Source of the DNA: Lottia gigantea
Lineage: Eukaryota; Mollusca; Gastropoda; Lottiidae
DNA: 64,000 nt
Reading direction: 5' to 3'
NCBI RefSeq assembly: GCF_000327385.1
Contig: NW_008707425.1
Coordinates: 540,081 to 604,080 of the forward strand
Shown here: one piece after another, positions 24,915 through 37,813 of the stretch
Layout: each line of letters opens with the position of its first letter
Position numbering within the stretch: the stretch's first letter is position 1
Translations under genes and position numbers: made by a program
Notes under the pieces: model-generated
Told to the model about the DNA's origin: nothing
Database searches by the model: none
Seen by the model: the letters and a program-made list of their open reading frames with translations, nothing else

Positions 24915-25050
24915 TATATCAGTATAAATAAACCAAGTACTGACGATCCGAACCGCAAAACGAAATCCGTAGCAAGTTATTGACAAAATATTGGTAGCAG
25001 CTAATGAACTTTCCACATGAGGAAGTATATCAATCATGAATGAGTCAGTA
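24915..25050. repeat. Short dispersed repeat shared with 39028-39125
   Basis: Both places carry ATAAACCAAGTAC, then GATC.GAACCGCAAA, an AAAC-rich stretch, GACAAAAT or GGCAAAAT, and CATGAGGAAGTATATCA or AATGAGGTAGTATATCA in the same order. Read on the minus strand both translate from DILPH into a hydrophobic run, so the source may be a degraded membrane-protein exon carried by an unknown repeat. Confidence 0.4.
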
Positions 25051-25104
25051 AGTAACGGGTTCTGTAGCAAACTCGGTAAGAGTATTGAAAACCTTAAAGG
25101 ACAT

Positions 25105-25205
25105 CATTTACGCCGAACAAATGGTGGTTGTAAATTCTTATCTCGGTCGGCGTGTGAAAATCTGGTGACCTTGAATAAGACATCCTTCCTATTCCAGTCG
25201 ATCCG
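25105..25205 (+). mobile_element. SINE family S2 fragment
   Basis: GGTGGTTGTAAATTCTTATC, TCGGTCGGCGTGTGAAAA and TTCCAGTCGATCC align with the S2 copies at 22580 and 61862. The box-B-like region is more degenerate here. It sits directly before the TTAA-flanked MITE piece at 25225. Confidence 0.55.
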
Positions 25206-25224
25206 GGAAATTTGTTTGATCCTT

Positions 25225-25310
25225 GCAGGGACAGGTTAGCCCTTTCGAGGGTTGATGTGGGTCTTAAATATGTGTAAATATGGTCTTCAGGAGTACTAGA
25301 AATGTCCAAA
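25225..25310 (+). mobile_element. TTAA-flanked MITE family T, 5' part of an interrupted copy
   Basis: GCAGGGACAGGTTAGCCC, GAGGGTTGATGTGGGTC and GTCTTCAGGAGTACTAGAAA match the left half of the full copy at 62884-63207. The copy stops after GAAATGTCC, where a PLE A tail begins. Sequence resembling its continuation (ACTATTTCTATATATG) appears after that tail at about 25530-25555. Confidence 0.65.
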
Positions 25311-25524
25311 AATAAGAACTTAAATAATAATATTGTTCATAGTAAACTAAAAACAATTAGTACAGATACTATACTTATATAGTTATTTTTTCTAATTTAG
25401 AATCAGAACAGAAGAAAACCCAATATCAAGACCCTCATCCTAATTTCTAAATAAAGTGTCTGCTCCACCCTAGGCCTTACATTTAAGACATTTAAGAGAA
25501 TCAAACCTTCCCTTCCCCGAAATC
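25311..25524 (+). mobile_element. Penelope-like element family A, 3' tail only, copy 2
   Basis: Begins at AAAATAAGAACTTAAATAA and follows the 3' untranslated tails of the copies at 20811 and 31518 through AATATTGTTCATAGTAAACT, GAACAGAAGAAAACCCAA and GTGTCTGCTCCACCCTAGG to CCCTTCCCCGAAA. It is a strongly 5'-truncated insertion of about 0.2 kb with no coding sequence left. Confidence 0.75.
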
Positions 25525-26054
25525 GAACTTACTATTTCTATATATGTCCCTATAACTTGTAGCAAAGGATCCTCTTGAATTTTCATTTTTATCCTTGTAA
25601 AATATTATTGGTTTTTTTCTTTTTTTTTAAACCAGCTATCACGTAAGTATTTTACCTTAGACACCATTCTCAAGGCTAGACGAGTGAAATACTGTGACAT
25701 AAAATTACCGAATATAACATTCATTAATCAAGGTATCAACACTAACCAATATTTGGACTTTATCAATATTTAATTCACACCCCAAATGATGGATAATTTT
25801 GACCCAGACTCCATCAATTATTGGGGTCAGAAATAAGACACTAATATCCTGAAAATGTTGGCACTAACCATTGATTTGATTAAACGAACTGTATCCTGTT
25901 TCTAGGAAGGGAATGAAATCTTTAAACCGGCTTGATTTTAAAATTTTCATTAAGAGTTGTACGGTTTATACACATCTGATAGAAACAAGACAGCAAATGA
26001 GATAACACTATCTTAACGACATGTGGGTTTAAAATTTATATTGAATAAATTAAA

Positions 26055-26359
26055 TAAATGGAGTTTTACGTCCTACTTTTTCGGCAGCTGATTGGGTGAA
26101 TGAAGACGAAAACGCCATGCAGCGTGCAATGAGGGAAATTTTTCCAGGACAGAGGCATTTGCCAACTGTTGAGCAATCTTCAAAGTGTCCAGCCTGTAGC
26201 ACATGATGCCTCGGTTTATTGTCCCATCCGAACGTTTTCCTTCCTAGACGCCTTTTCCATGTCAGATTGACAAGGGGATTCCGATCTATGCTGGAACTGT
26301 AGCCTGGATCTTAAATTCAGCTTACATGCGTTTAACTCACTGAGCCACTTGGAGTCTCT
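26055..26359 (-). mobile_element. SINE family S1, near-complete inverted copy
   Basis: Read on the minus strand it begins CCAAGTGGCTCAGTGAGTTA (box A of a tRNA-like head), continues through a degenerate box B, the conserved CGTTCGGATGGGACAATAAA, and ends GTAAAACTCCATTTATTTAA. Compared with the copy at 4391 the head is complete but diverged. Confidence 0.75.
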
Positions 26360-27090
26360 AGGTGGTGTAAACATAACCTTTATTAACGAGAAATCGATAG
26401 GATTCATTAATTGGACAGATTCCTTCTCGCTTGCAACTTTCTCATGAAGTAAAAGGACGATTTTCTGCTCCAAGTAATTTGATGAAGAATAATGATACGA
26501 AGTTATCAGGATAGTCGTTTAACCCATGTACCATCATTGAGACAAGTAGCTCACTGCAATTAATGGATGGGATTTAATCATGATCTGAATTAATGTCCAG
26601 CCAAGTTAAATTTACACTACATGAAAAACACTCCAACTATTTGTAATGTGAAACATATTTTACATGGTTTGAGACTTCGGCTATTAAGCATAGCAGTTGT
26701 TTACATGAATCAAAAATGAACGAAGGATGATGGCTCACTCAATAATAGAATAAATGTAACTTCACATTTCATATATTTAAGATGTTTCAATTCAGTGAGT
26801 TTGCTTACTCAAAAGACTCCTCTCAGAAGAACACGAAGGTAAAGTCCCCATTTACATAGCAAGGCGTCCTGCTAAGGATGGTGATTCTGAAACAATTAAA
26901 AGGCGGTATAAGATGAGCTCAAATCAATTTAGTATATATATCATGTCATATAAAGTTATTATGGCAACTTGCTTTAAACTTTACTAAAACATAAATGTAA
27001 GTCGTAAAGCAACTGCTACAGATGGGCATAGTCATCACTCATGACGACGTCCCTAAGCAAAACATCTTCATTGCGTTTGAAAAATAGTAA

Positions 27091-27475
27091 AAACACGTCA
27101 AATTTGGTTTGTAGGCACTATAGAGGCTACAGTTTTTATCCGATCTTGATGAAACTTGGTATGCATGTATATATTGATGAGATTTCAGCTTAGTGACAAA
27201 CGGATGACGGATTAAGGAGTAATTTGATGTTTGTCGGAATTGGTAATAATTGGATGAACGAATTCAGATTTATTGTCATTGTGTGTATGTCGATGAATGT
27301 TCATGTTTGAATTAGATGAAAATTTGATAAACTGTTTAAGGTTTTGCCTTGAGTGATAAATATTTTAAAGACCATTTGAAAATTTATCATTAAGCCACTA
27401 AAAGACTGTTATCATTTCTGACGGCTGATAGTGGGCGAATATTACCTTTCCTGGCAAGCTATCTTTCGTGTCGCA
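27091..27475 (+). repeat. Dispersed repeat family D
   Basis: Contains CAAATTTGGTTTGTAGGC, TGAAACTTGGTATGCATGTA, TTGGTAATAATTGGATGAACG and the end block TTACCTTTCCTGGCAAGCTA. All of these recur in order at 44660-45095. There is no long reading frame, no clear terminal inverted repeat and no tRNA head. The element type is unknown to me. Confidence 0.6.
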
Positions 27476-27520
27476 ATTGATCGATGTGATGTTTGCCAGA
27501 AATATGTCAAGTCGGACTTT

Positions 27521-27540
27521 TATCTATCTATCTATCTATC
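27521..27540. repeat. TATC microsatellite, five copies
   Basis: Five perfect TATC units; likely polymorphic. Confidence 0.9.
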
Positions 27541-30500
27541 AAAATTTGTCTACTTTGTCTTCGAATTGATTTGTTCATTATTTAAAGACATAGTTGAAAT
27601 TCTATTAATTGACTTTTTCAATTTATTCATGTAGTTTTCAGTTTAAAACTGTTAACCAGTTTTGTCTGAGACATATAATGTTATTAGTTGAATTGATAAA
27701 GATTACCAATAAAATAACATTCTATAGCCGCTGTGTATTAAAAATTCATTAACATCAAGAAAATGAGACACCACATAGTATATTTTACCAATAGGACTTT
27801 TTAATATATATTGATGATTCTATTGAAAATCTATACAGTCGACTCCGTTGAGAATCTTAACCTACTCAAAAAAATGCTACTTTACATTAAGATTCAATAT
27901 TGCATGGCGTTTACTTTTAAAAGGGCTGTATGTGAAATTTTTATTATGAAAAACACTGTAAATTTTTACATGTAAATATTTCTAAAATAACCTATTTACT
28001 ACAATGAATACCAGGGGTTTAAAGTACCCTTTTCAGGATAAATGATCAATTGCATTACCTCCTTCCCTATAATACCCTGACTGAAGCTCTCACTTCCCCT
28101 ACCCCCAAAAGAAAATCACCCAAGTTTGAAAACCCCAGATGTATACACTTGATCAAACTGAATTCTTCGCAATGATATACGCAGAATGCTTACAGTGCTT
28201 CTGCGATGATCATAGGCATCAAAGCCTTCTCACTGAATCGCGACAGCTTTGCAAGGGCGGGAAAAGTTTGCATTGAAATATGTGGAGATGGATTCACGAT
28301 GTTGTGACGCCTAGAGTGCACGCAAAAGCATGTACGAGGAGTAAAGTAGTCTATAAGCCGATGAAACAGGTCCAGGGAGATGGGGATGCTGCAACAGCCA
28401 GAAAGAAAATGAGCCCCTCAAACACAACTTGAGTTAATATACCCCTCTCCCTCCTATATACCTACACACACGTCGCTAAAACATCAGGGGATATTTTCCT
28501 ACTTTAGACCTCGTCTCTGTAATGATAGCTGATGATCGCCAAATAGTTAAGAACATTCTGCGAACCTTCGTCAAACGTCGTCTATGCAATGTTGAATATT
28601 TTCGATACATCGGCAACAGTCGCCGACCAATCTTGACCATGGTCAGCAGATCCTACGCAGATTATCGGCGAACATCACAGAACTGTCGCCTAATATTAAT
28701 ATTTGCAAAATCATCTCGGTTACAATTTTTTCACTTTTTCTACAATTTTGTCGCTATCTATCACAAAGCATCGCAAAACTTGTCCACATTTCACAATCGC
28801 AGATTCCTAAATTCCCAATGGGACTCAGGCTTAACGGAGCGAAACCTTTGCCATATGAAAGAATGCGAAACATTAAAATTATCAAGATATTAATATTATT
28901 TATATTCATCAAAGACATATATTTATGACAAGGTAAATGCCTTGTCAAGTGTCTTTTTTTTATCCGTTATCCGTGCGTTATAATAAGTAATGGTTTTCTC
29001 CAAATTCCACAAGTTCTTCCAATTACAATACTTGACTCTGTCTTCCTGCAACAGTTTCAAGGAACTGATATTAATAATAAAGATATATATTAAAATTGCT
29101 TCTTAATGATAAAAAGAAAAGGAATCAGTAGACATATAATTTCTTGACTTGATCCTCTTGTAAGACGGCAATCATGCCTAATGGAAAATAAATAAGAATC
29201 ATATGGATATACCGGATACAGCCTGTAAGCTATGTTTTATGTAATAACTATATGTAATTATTGCTCAAACGGCGTGTAATAGACTAAATGGATAAGAAGG
29301 AAACCAACAAAATTTATGACATGTAAATGATAGCCTATACAAATGACAGTTAAAAAATGAATTTATGGAAGACGCCGGACATCGTGTGATCTGTTGTGGA
29401 ACGTGTTGAGAATGCTGTGGAATTGAGAAGGTCGTTAGACAATCGTGGTAAAATCTCTTAAACGCAAAATGCAGTACAGAAATGAAAAGGCCTTTCAACA
29501 ATAACAACATTGGCAACGTCGACTTCATATCGTCCTTACCACGTCCATCGAGTTTCTGACACGAACATTTACGCTTATTGGAGTTTTTATGTCGCTCTGA
29601 TAGACTTTATGTATATCTGACTCCAATTGGGTTTCTACTCCATTTATACCAGGATTGCACCTCGATCCTATGATAATAATGATTAAGTGACGGGTAGTTG
29701 GCCAAACATTACCTTTCCTATCAATTTAAGGCTGTAAAAGTGCCCTGAGTCTTATTACCTTCTAAGTGCAGTAAACAGGAAACCTACTAAACTCTATGAA
29801 AGCCACAATAATACATCCTGATTAACATATTATTACTATATTGTTATATTGGTAAATTTAATGCCAAGATATTTGTGAAGGGAAAATAGAACCTTAATAG
29901 CTCTACGATGTGTCTTGTGGTCCATTAACATAGAATGTGGTTTTGCACTCTACACCGGATTTCTATTGAAAAGAATGCCTTTTAAAAGATTTGGTCTCGT
30001 GAACAATAATAATAAGAATTGCTTATAACCTGTTGAAATCTTTGTTTATTTCCCTAAGAACTGTACAAATCCTAAATGATTTTTCAAGATCCTTACTGAA
30101 AGCTTCAAGGACTGTCCTTAACCACAGGAAACTTTTTGAAGTGTTAATAATGTAATAAGCTTTTGTTTTGTTATTAAAAATCTCATTGTAAGTTCTCCAG
30201 ATCTTGTTCATCAGCAAATATATATTTAGACGGAGAGGATAGAGTTTAAGTATGCTGAAAATAAGCGTCTTAAAATCACGCATCAATTCGTTTCATACCT
30301 ACGACATGATTTTTTTTCCTTCAGCTTTAGCGGGATTCCGCTATTATGTTAATATAATTCAGATGTTTTTTCACGCTCCACTACTTCGATAACATCTAAA
30401 ATGCACGTCAAATTCCTCAAAATAAGACATATTATTGATAGATAAATAATAATAGGCAAGGAATTCGAAAACATGATCGGGTTCGTTCAGTGTATTTAAG

Positions 30501-31517
30501 TTTGCGAAATATTTACATAAAACCATAATCTTAAAGCTTAATTGTGATTCGCTGAATGAGTATGCCTGATATTTAAAGACATCCTTCGCACAGTCGCAAT
30601 TTGCTCAAATCAAGATCAAGTGTCATGCCATGCCTGTGAATATCGAAATCGTCCCTGTTTGCCAAATTCTTACTGGATTTGCCAGTTTTAATATTGGGGG
30701 AGAAAACTATGTGTGTAATTGTCGTTAAATCTGAACTTTTGAACTACCTTCCTTATTGCCTTTGTTGTAGCAACTCTGGATACTCCCATAGAATTAGCAG
30801 AATACAGATAAATACTTCAAAATAAATCGGCGCATACTCATAGATACCGAAATACCTTGACATTTGGAAATCGAAAATAGAATTACAGGCTAATTTAACT
30901 GCTCTGGCAAATTCTGCCCGTTCATTTTTTGGGACAACAGGGACTCGAGCACAGAACCTCAAAATTGCACGGCTATAGCTAAAAACCATTTGGTAAGCGA
31001 GACATAGTTCAAATATTAACCAAACCAGGTGCAGAACAGTAGGGCGTGAAACTTCAGTTTATATCAATTATTCTGTAATGTTGTTTATAATATTAATCAG
31101 TATTCAGTACAATGTAATATATATAAACACATTTGTGATCATTTAATGTGATTAACGACACTATAATCTCAATAATAAATGTCAGCATGTCGTCAGCTGT
31201 GTGCAACACGTTAACTCGTTATGCTTTTTTCCGGTTTTGATTTCCAAATTTAAAGGGATTGTACAGATGTTTTCTAATATGTATGTACATCAGGGACACT
31301 GATAGCATCAATTTGTACCATTCCAATTTTCATATAGACGTATGTTGGACTTTTTTTGAATACTATCGCAAAGATCCTTATATATCAAATAGCAGCTTAG
31401 CAGATAGTGAGTCATGAAATGATTACTTTTAGTAGAATTTCAAGAATAACAGACGTCTACATGAAAATAGAACTGGTGCATATCGATATCAGTGTTCCCG
31501 ATACACATATTTTTTTA

Positions 31518-32206
31518 GAAAACATCTAACATGTGAACATTCGAATGTAATATATTTAATTTCATGCAAGAAATGCCCCAAACAATATGTAGGAGAAACT
31601 AAGAATAATTTACGAACTTGCTTTAATGCTCATAGGTCAGACATCAAATTAAAGAAAGACAAGCCTGTTTTTAATCATTTCAACCTCGACGACCATTCAA
31701 TAGACGATCTCGCCCTAATCCCAACTGAGCGTATAGAAATTGACTTGCCCGAAGATGAAACTACAAAATTCCGTCAATCTAGGGAGGCCCATTGGATTGA
31801 GACATTGAATACAGCAAGACCTATAGGACTAAATATTCATCATAATATAGGCATAGCACCCTTTGTTGTCCCGTTTAATACAACCAGCAATCGAGCAAGC
31901 AAGATAGTTCATGCCCACTATAAGAGCCTTCAAGAGAAATTCCCCCACATAAGCAGAAAATGATAGTTGCATATTCAAAAAATAAGAACTTAAATGATAA
32001 TATTGTTCATAGTAAACTAAAAACAATCAGTACATAACAGAAACCATACTTCTCGCCCATCGGGCGAGTTATTTTTTCTAATTTCAGATCAGAATAAGAA
32101 CAGAAGAAAACCCAATATCAAGACCCTTAATCCTAATTTCTAAATAGTGTCTGCTCCACCCTAGGCCTGTACATTTGGGAGAATCAAACCCTCCCTTCCC
32201 CGAAAC
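31518..32206 (+). mobile_element. Penelope-like element family A, 3' part, copy 3 (5'-truncated)
   Basis: The segment encodes the GIY-YIG-type nuclease end: CEHSNVIYLISCKKCPKQ, YVGETKNNLRTRF, then HRSDIK, a conserved Glu-containing region (SREAHWIETLNTARP) and a stop near 31961. The 3' tail (31962-32206) contains a palindrome CTCGCCC-ATC-GGGCGAG followed by a T run at about 32049-32075, which is absent or shortened in the other two copies. It is the best-preserved copy of this family's 3' end in the window but lacks the reverse transcriptase region entirely. Confidence 0.75.
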
Positions 32207-34443
32207 TTAATATCAATTGTATTAATATTGATGCCTGTAGTCTGACCTTTACTAAAAGGCGCTAACATCACTAAAAATGATTAAAACTGAAAAAGGCAAA
32301 GACTTTGACCTGTAATTATGATCGACTTTTCTACCAAGTAATTGAAACAGCATAAGTTAGAACTATATAAGCAATATACAGACCTCAAAAACAATACGAC
32401 TATAACTTGTATGTGGTCAAATGAACAAATATTATATATTGGTCAACTATGACTAGCTCATTGTACAAAGCCTTTGAATATAATATGCATGTGATATAAC
32501 ATTGAGGTAGCGCTGGTGCGACACCTTTATTAAGACTGAATATGAATTGAGACTAGATCATCATTTCTCAATATTTTCATTCAAATGTGTACATTTTATG
32601 TTGTTTCATTCGCCTTGATAATCAAAAAGCTGAAAGCACAGACATTACTTACTTTCGATTTGTCTGCAGATGATATCACAAATATATATTAAATCACATA
32701 AGAATAGATAAATCGAGACAAGTCGTGACACTAATAATTTTAAATTGATATTGCAGGCTGGTGGGGTATTAAATATTGTCAATAGCGCGATGGTGCTTAC
32801 CAGATAATCCTAGATTTCGCTGACTATACAAAACCACCTCCTGGCGAGATAATGGTAAGACAACAAAAGAAAAATTGTGTATATGAACGTTATTTTTTGA
32901 GAAAAAAAGATAAGCTGTCAAGGCTTACTACGATTATTTTCAAAACATGTCACTGCAACCATGGCAGTCAGAATGAGCAAATCGCCCGCTCGACAAGATC
33001 AAGATCTACTTGCAAAAAGTTGAACATCATTCTTTCACTGATGGCAACGGTAGTGATTTCAGATGGCAATGGTACATCGTATCACGAATACAGGTTTTAA
33101 CATGATCTTATTAACTCATAGGAAGTATGATGGATAGGGGGTGTGGTTTGGACACGATGGCAATGCTATGGAGTTGGCAAAATCCAAAGGTTATCAAATT
33201 CTCCGAAATGCGTCAGATGGTCGCAGTCCGTTGCTATACTATTCTGCCTATCACTAAGGCGACCTGAGCCCACTGCTAAAAATCAGGTCATCTGGTGACC
33301 AACAGAGAAGAAACTCTTAAACTAAATTACAAGATACCATATGTAGATTAAATCTATATCACATTGAAAAGGAAGTGAAGGATAAAAATGTTCATGATGG
33401 ATTGAACAGGGTAATTTAAATCGATGTCAGTATGACATGAAAATGGCGTGGAAACGTCGGAAGAACTGTTGATAAATATATAGGTAGTATGATCTTTCCA
33501 AATAGGGTTTTACATTTATCTAACCTTTTTCATATATTATATTGTAATGACCTTATCGAAAGTTTCAAAAGTTCAATAGAATATTCATATTGGCATTTTT
33601 TTTTCGTCTTGATGGTATGGTATTATAATTCGAAAACGATACACGTCGCTCTTTCGTGACAACTGTATAATATTCAAATATACCATTTATTTATTTTGTT
33701 CTTTTGACTTGTGATACCGATAGGCAGATGAAAAGGTCCCGACCACCTCAAAATTAACTTGAACTCACTTATTTTGATAAGCAAGAAGTATTAAAAGCTA
33801 TTTTTAATCTGCCAAACTTTTAAACTTAACGGAACTTATGAAGACGTCGATATTCATGTGGGAAATATTGCAATGTTAGCGCCATTTGGAATCTTTCGAA
33901 AGGGAACAGTACGTTACACACAGATACTCGGAATTGTACTTTGAAATGAATATCACCCTACAATGATATTTAATGTACTACTTAATTCCTCATATAGGGC
34001 CTGTTAGGAAACCGTCTGGTAATCTTCAAACGGAGTGGGAAAAAGGCTAATAATGAGTGAATAGAGTAATATACTACACAATTCCATCCGGCATTGCAAT
34101 TGCCAACTTGTTATTCATCTTACACAAAAAGCAAGAAGTCAATAAATGTTCATTTGAGCGGAATATTGCAATCAAAATCAATTGGTCCATTAAGTAATTT
34201 TAATATGTCTCTGAGACTTTGTGACAACAGAACAATAAAACTATTATTGATCAAACAGTTTTTAAACAAGGGAATTGTGTGTGACTTCCTAAAATACTAT
34301 CGTGTTCATAATTAGTAAATTACTTAACAGTGCTTTGAAAGTGAAATCTATTGTGTCATTGCATGCCAGGGTTCGTTATAGATAATGCTAAATGAATGAT
34401 CATGAAACTTTTTGATGTGAGAGGCAATTAGACATGAATCGAA
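32207..34443. other. Intergenic, no gene recognised
   Basis: AT-rich. A few words around 33065-33170 (ACATCGTATCACGAA, then GGACACGATGG) resemble words at about 60990-61050, suggesting a weak dispersed repeat, too short to define. Confidence 0.35.
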
Positions 34444-34706
34444 ATGAATGGAGTTTTACGTCCTACTTTTTTTTACAGCATATGACGAAATAAATACGGG
34501 CAACGCCATCTATCGTGCAATGAGGGAATCTTTGCCAGGACAGCGGCATCAGCCTGATCTTGTTCGATTTCCATCTGTCGAGGGAACTTTAACGTGCACA
34601 GCCCGTGGTACACGGGGCCTCGGTATATTGTCCCATCCGAACGACTAGACGTTTTTTCCATGTAAACTCCCCTTATCTGCATCACTGACAAGCGGAAACC
34701 AGGTTA
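34444..34706 (-). mobile_element. SINE family S1, truncated inverted copy
   Basis: Body and tail of S1: plus-strand AATGGAGTTTTACGTCCTAC at the start, CAATGAGGGAATCTTTGCC, CTTTAACGTGCACAGCC and TGTCCCATCCGAACGACTAG at the end. The tRNA-like head is missing. Small open frames on both strands are fortuitous. Confidence 0.75.
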
Positions 34707-35723
34707 AAAAAGAGCTTAGACTTCATCATTTCAAAATAAAATATACCCTTGTTGATTCTTATCCATTTACCAGTTCGCTTGGTACAATGATATGCCTTAA
34801 AAAGCCACTTGATCCGGAAACCACTACTTACCATCCTTATTCTATTCGAAACACCTGATGGTACTTCTCTATAAAAGAGTCCACTACTATGCATCTGTTA
34901 GTCTCGATTTAGTCATACTTTGGGCGATATTTTAATGAACAACATTATCTTGCTTGTACGGATCTTGTTTTCAATATATTTTCTGTAGCCATCATAAATT
35001 AATGGAACCCATTTTTTAGTAAACATTTTTAAGATCTGTTGGGAAGGATTTAAGCCGCCCAAGTAGCAATAATAAAGTAATCATCGGTATTTAAAGACGT
35101 GTTGGTTTATCACGATGAACGATCTGATCAAAATGACAACTATCGCAATACAATGTTATATTGTAAATCTTATAGAGGTATACCATATGTTCCAGCCAAA
35201 ATAATCGATACTCTTATCATTTTTCTGAAATAGTTTTTTTTTTTCAAAATTCGAATATTTTACTGCTGTGAAATGTTTATTTTCCTGTCTACGAGTTAAA
35301 TAGAAAAAAGTATTGAATTATAATAGAAGTCGTACGTTTAAATTGAATGTGTGATAAAAAAAAAAGAATAATAGTGTTCGTTAAAAGTAAGTTCGTGTCA
35401 AATGCAACTGGAAATTATATCACTCATAAAATAAAGATCTATCACAATTTTGATGTTTAACGCCTGAAAAAATGCTATTCAGATAGTGCGAACGTGATTT
35501 TAAAATTTTACGTAAAACATAAACTGAATGGTCACAGATTCTCAACAACAAAATCTAATTTTTGCTTGCTTGGTCGTTGAGCAGGTTGACTCGTTTCTGC
35601 CAGATGACCCCAGTTAGAAGCAGTTGTTGCTATCCTAATTGTCACCAGTAGTCCAAGTGATTTCATTTCAGTTTCTCTTTGCTTATCGCAAAGTCAATCC
35701 GAACACCCCTTGATGTCCATGAA

Positions 35724-35910
35724 TTCGAAATTCTAATAACTTGATGTGATATAGGAGTTCGAACAAATTCCGAAATTCTTACAACTTGATGTGATATGGT
35801 GGTACTGGACGAATTCTGAATTTTTTCTAACTTGATGTATTATGGTAGTACTGTACAAATTCGGGAATTCTTATAACTTGGTGTGATATAGGAGTTTCGA
35901 ACGAATTCCG
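35724..35910. repeat. Four tandem copies of a 45-46-bp unit
   Basis: Each unit carries GAAATTCTTA.AACTTGATGT, GATATAGGAG or GGTAGTACT, and CGAA.AAATTC. The TTGATGTGAT word starts at 35741, 35786, 35832 and 35878, giving spacings of 45, 46 and 46. Units are diverged by about 15-25 percent by eye. Confidence 0.85.
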
Positions 35911-36439
35911 CCCAAGTTGATATGAAAGTTGATATGGAAATTTAATGCACTCACTGTAAATAATCGATATTCAACATAAAACATTATATATGTAACTATG
36001 TCATATAAAAAACAATTCACTCATCAGGCTATGAAGTGATCAGTATCTGGCCATATGGAGTCCTTTTTAACAATTTTGGTTTCAAAACATAGAAAAATAT
36101 ATTTACTAAGTAGGCCAAATTTTAATATCAAAATCATTGATAATTAAGCATGAAAAGATTTCTAAAGTGGCTGTTGACTACAATGTATATACTTGATAAT
36201 CCTGAATATATTTCAAAAGGTTCTTAAGAACGGTACGTATTTAATGAATGAAGCAGTTTGATCATTTTTGAAGTTTGGTCTGAAAATGCTTCGGTCTTTT
36301 TCGTTGAAACCTTCATAAAAAGAAGGAGAGATTTTTCTCTACAATATGGTTTCTATTTTGCTAAAATACATTACTTTTCCAACAACCAAAAACCTAGCGA
36401 CGTTAAAAGTTTATTTGCCTTATCGGCGAGATACTTTAA

Positions 36440-36847
36440 AGGGGCAGATGCACAATTTTGTTTTTCAAAAACGGTAACTTTTTAGCTAAGCCAATCACAG
36501 CTCACCGTCGAAGTTTGAGCCTTTAAATCCTTCTGTGTCCAGAATTACCTGCGTTTGAAAGTTTAAAAGAGGAGTCGCCTTTTCTTGAAGGTCTGTCATA
36601 TATAGAAAAGAGATCTATAGAAATAGAAAAAGTATTTCTTAGTTTGAGATATTTTTAAAGGAATTATGGGATTTTCGACATTTCCAGCACTTCTGAAGAC
36701 TATTTACGTAATTATATTCAAATCAACACCCCAAAATGACGATTATGTTCTTTAAGGAACACATTTCTGTAGATTTGGAAGTTTTCGTAAGTCGTAAAAT
36801 ATCATAAAAAAAGTCCCAACTTAATTAAAAAAAATCAGTCTGTCCCT
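36440..36847 (-). mobile_element. TTAA-flanked MITE family T, full inverted copy
   Basis: Ends AGGGGCAGATGC on the left and TGTCCCT on the right, each next to TTAA (36436-36439, 36848-36851). Its reverse complement aligns along its length with the copy at 62884-63207, including GTCTTCAGAAGTGCTGGAAA, AATTCCTTTAAAAATATC and TTCGACGGTGAGCTGTGA. The 408-bp interior carries no transposase. Confidence 0.75.
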
Positions 36848-37813
36848 TTAAGTTTAGTGTGAATTGATAAAAAGTATTCAGATGTGCTACATAATTATTC
36901 ATTGTGTTCATTATTTTTTCGAGTGAATGTTTTATTCACGGAGATTCCATTCAACACGAAAAGCTATTATCAAGAACAAGACTGTATCATGTGAAAATCA
37001 TTCTCGCGAAGAAAAGGTATGGTTTATCATATTCTTATCCGTGTAGCAGTTCAACGATTATGATTGACTCGGCTACAGTATTCCAATAATTACCACGTCT
37101 GAATGAAACATTGTGACTGTGGTATAAGGTGTAGTACCAGCGCTCGAACATTGAACACGTATGGAATGAAGCTAATATTGGCGTGAATATTACGTTTTCT
37201 GCATACTTAGGAATATATCAAACTTAATTTTCAACTACATATTTGGAGGAAGAAGCGAGGCGAGAAGGTGATTAAAAACTTTGAAGAAGAACACTTATAT
37301 AAACTTTTGTGTGTTATGGAGAGCCAACATATAACAGATATTCAAATTATAATGGTAACGAATAAGTAGTTAGAATTCGTGCTAAAGTTCGATGAGAACT
37401 AATTCATATTGGATTACCCCTATGTTGTAGAAATATTGTATTTTAGATGACTCTAACTGTGCGTAGGTTATCAAAATCCTTAATAATAGACGTATCAATT
37501 TGATCAAAAATATTCGTGGTCAAGTTTTTGTTAGTGTACAACATTTCGTACGATAAACAGAATTTAACTATAAGCCAGGGTTTAATAGAAACTAGAAAAC
37601 AATTCAACTGAGTGGCATTTTGGAAGGAAAATCTTTACTATGATTTGAGACGTAACTCAAGTGATTATTATACTGCGTTTTGATCATTAGAGAATAAGAG
37701 GCGTTACAAAGGTTGACGTTTAAAGTTGTAAAATCACCAACAGCACTAGGAACGTGCATAGAGACTGAAAAATAAAAATCGATTAGGCAAGTTGGAAAGT
37801 GGCCTAATAGATA
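36848..37813. other. Intergenic, no gene recognised
   Basis: AT-rich, with no supported gene; leads into the minisatellite upstream of the GPCR. Confidence 0.35.

Larger units (their letters stand above)
21741..25104. other. Intergenic, no gene recognised
   Basis: AT-rich, holding one SINE S2 copy at about 22580. At 23656-24118 open frames overlap on both strands (a hydrophobic one on plus, a Lys/Arg-rich one on minus). Neither shows a recognisable domain or a clear codon pattern, so neither is called. Confidence 0.35.
25561..31517. other. Intergenic, no gene recognised apart from listed repeats
   Basis: AT-rich throughout with many short open frames on both strands. The 28522-28893 plus-strand frame (123 codons) is rich in Arg, Phe and Tyr and looks like translated repeat rather than protein. 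Listed separately are SINE S1 (26055), repeat D (27091) and a TATC microsatellite (27521). Confidence 0.35.

Noticed and set aside
28522-28893. 123-codon plus-strand frame as a gene
   Set aside because: Composition dominated by Arg, Phe and Tyr from repeated TCGCC/GGCGA-type words; no recognisable family or splice context.
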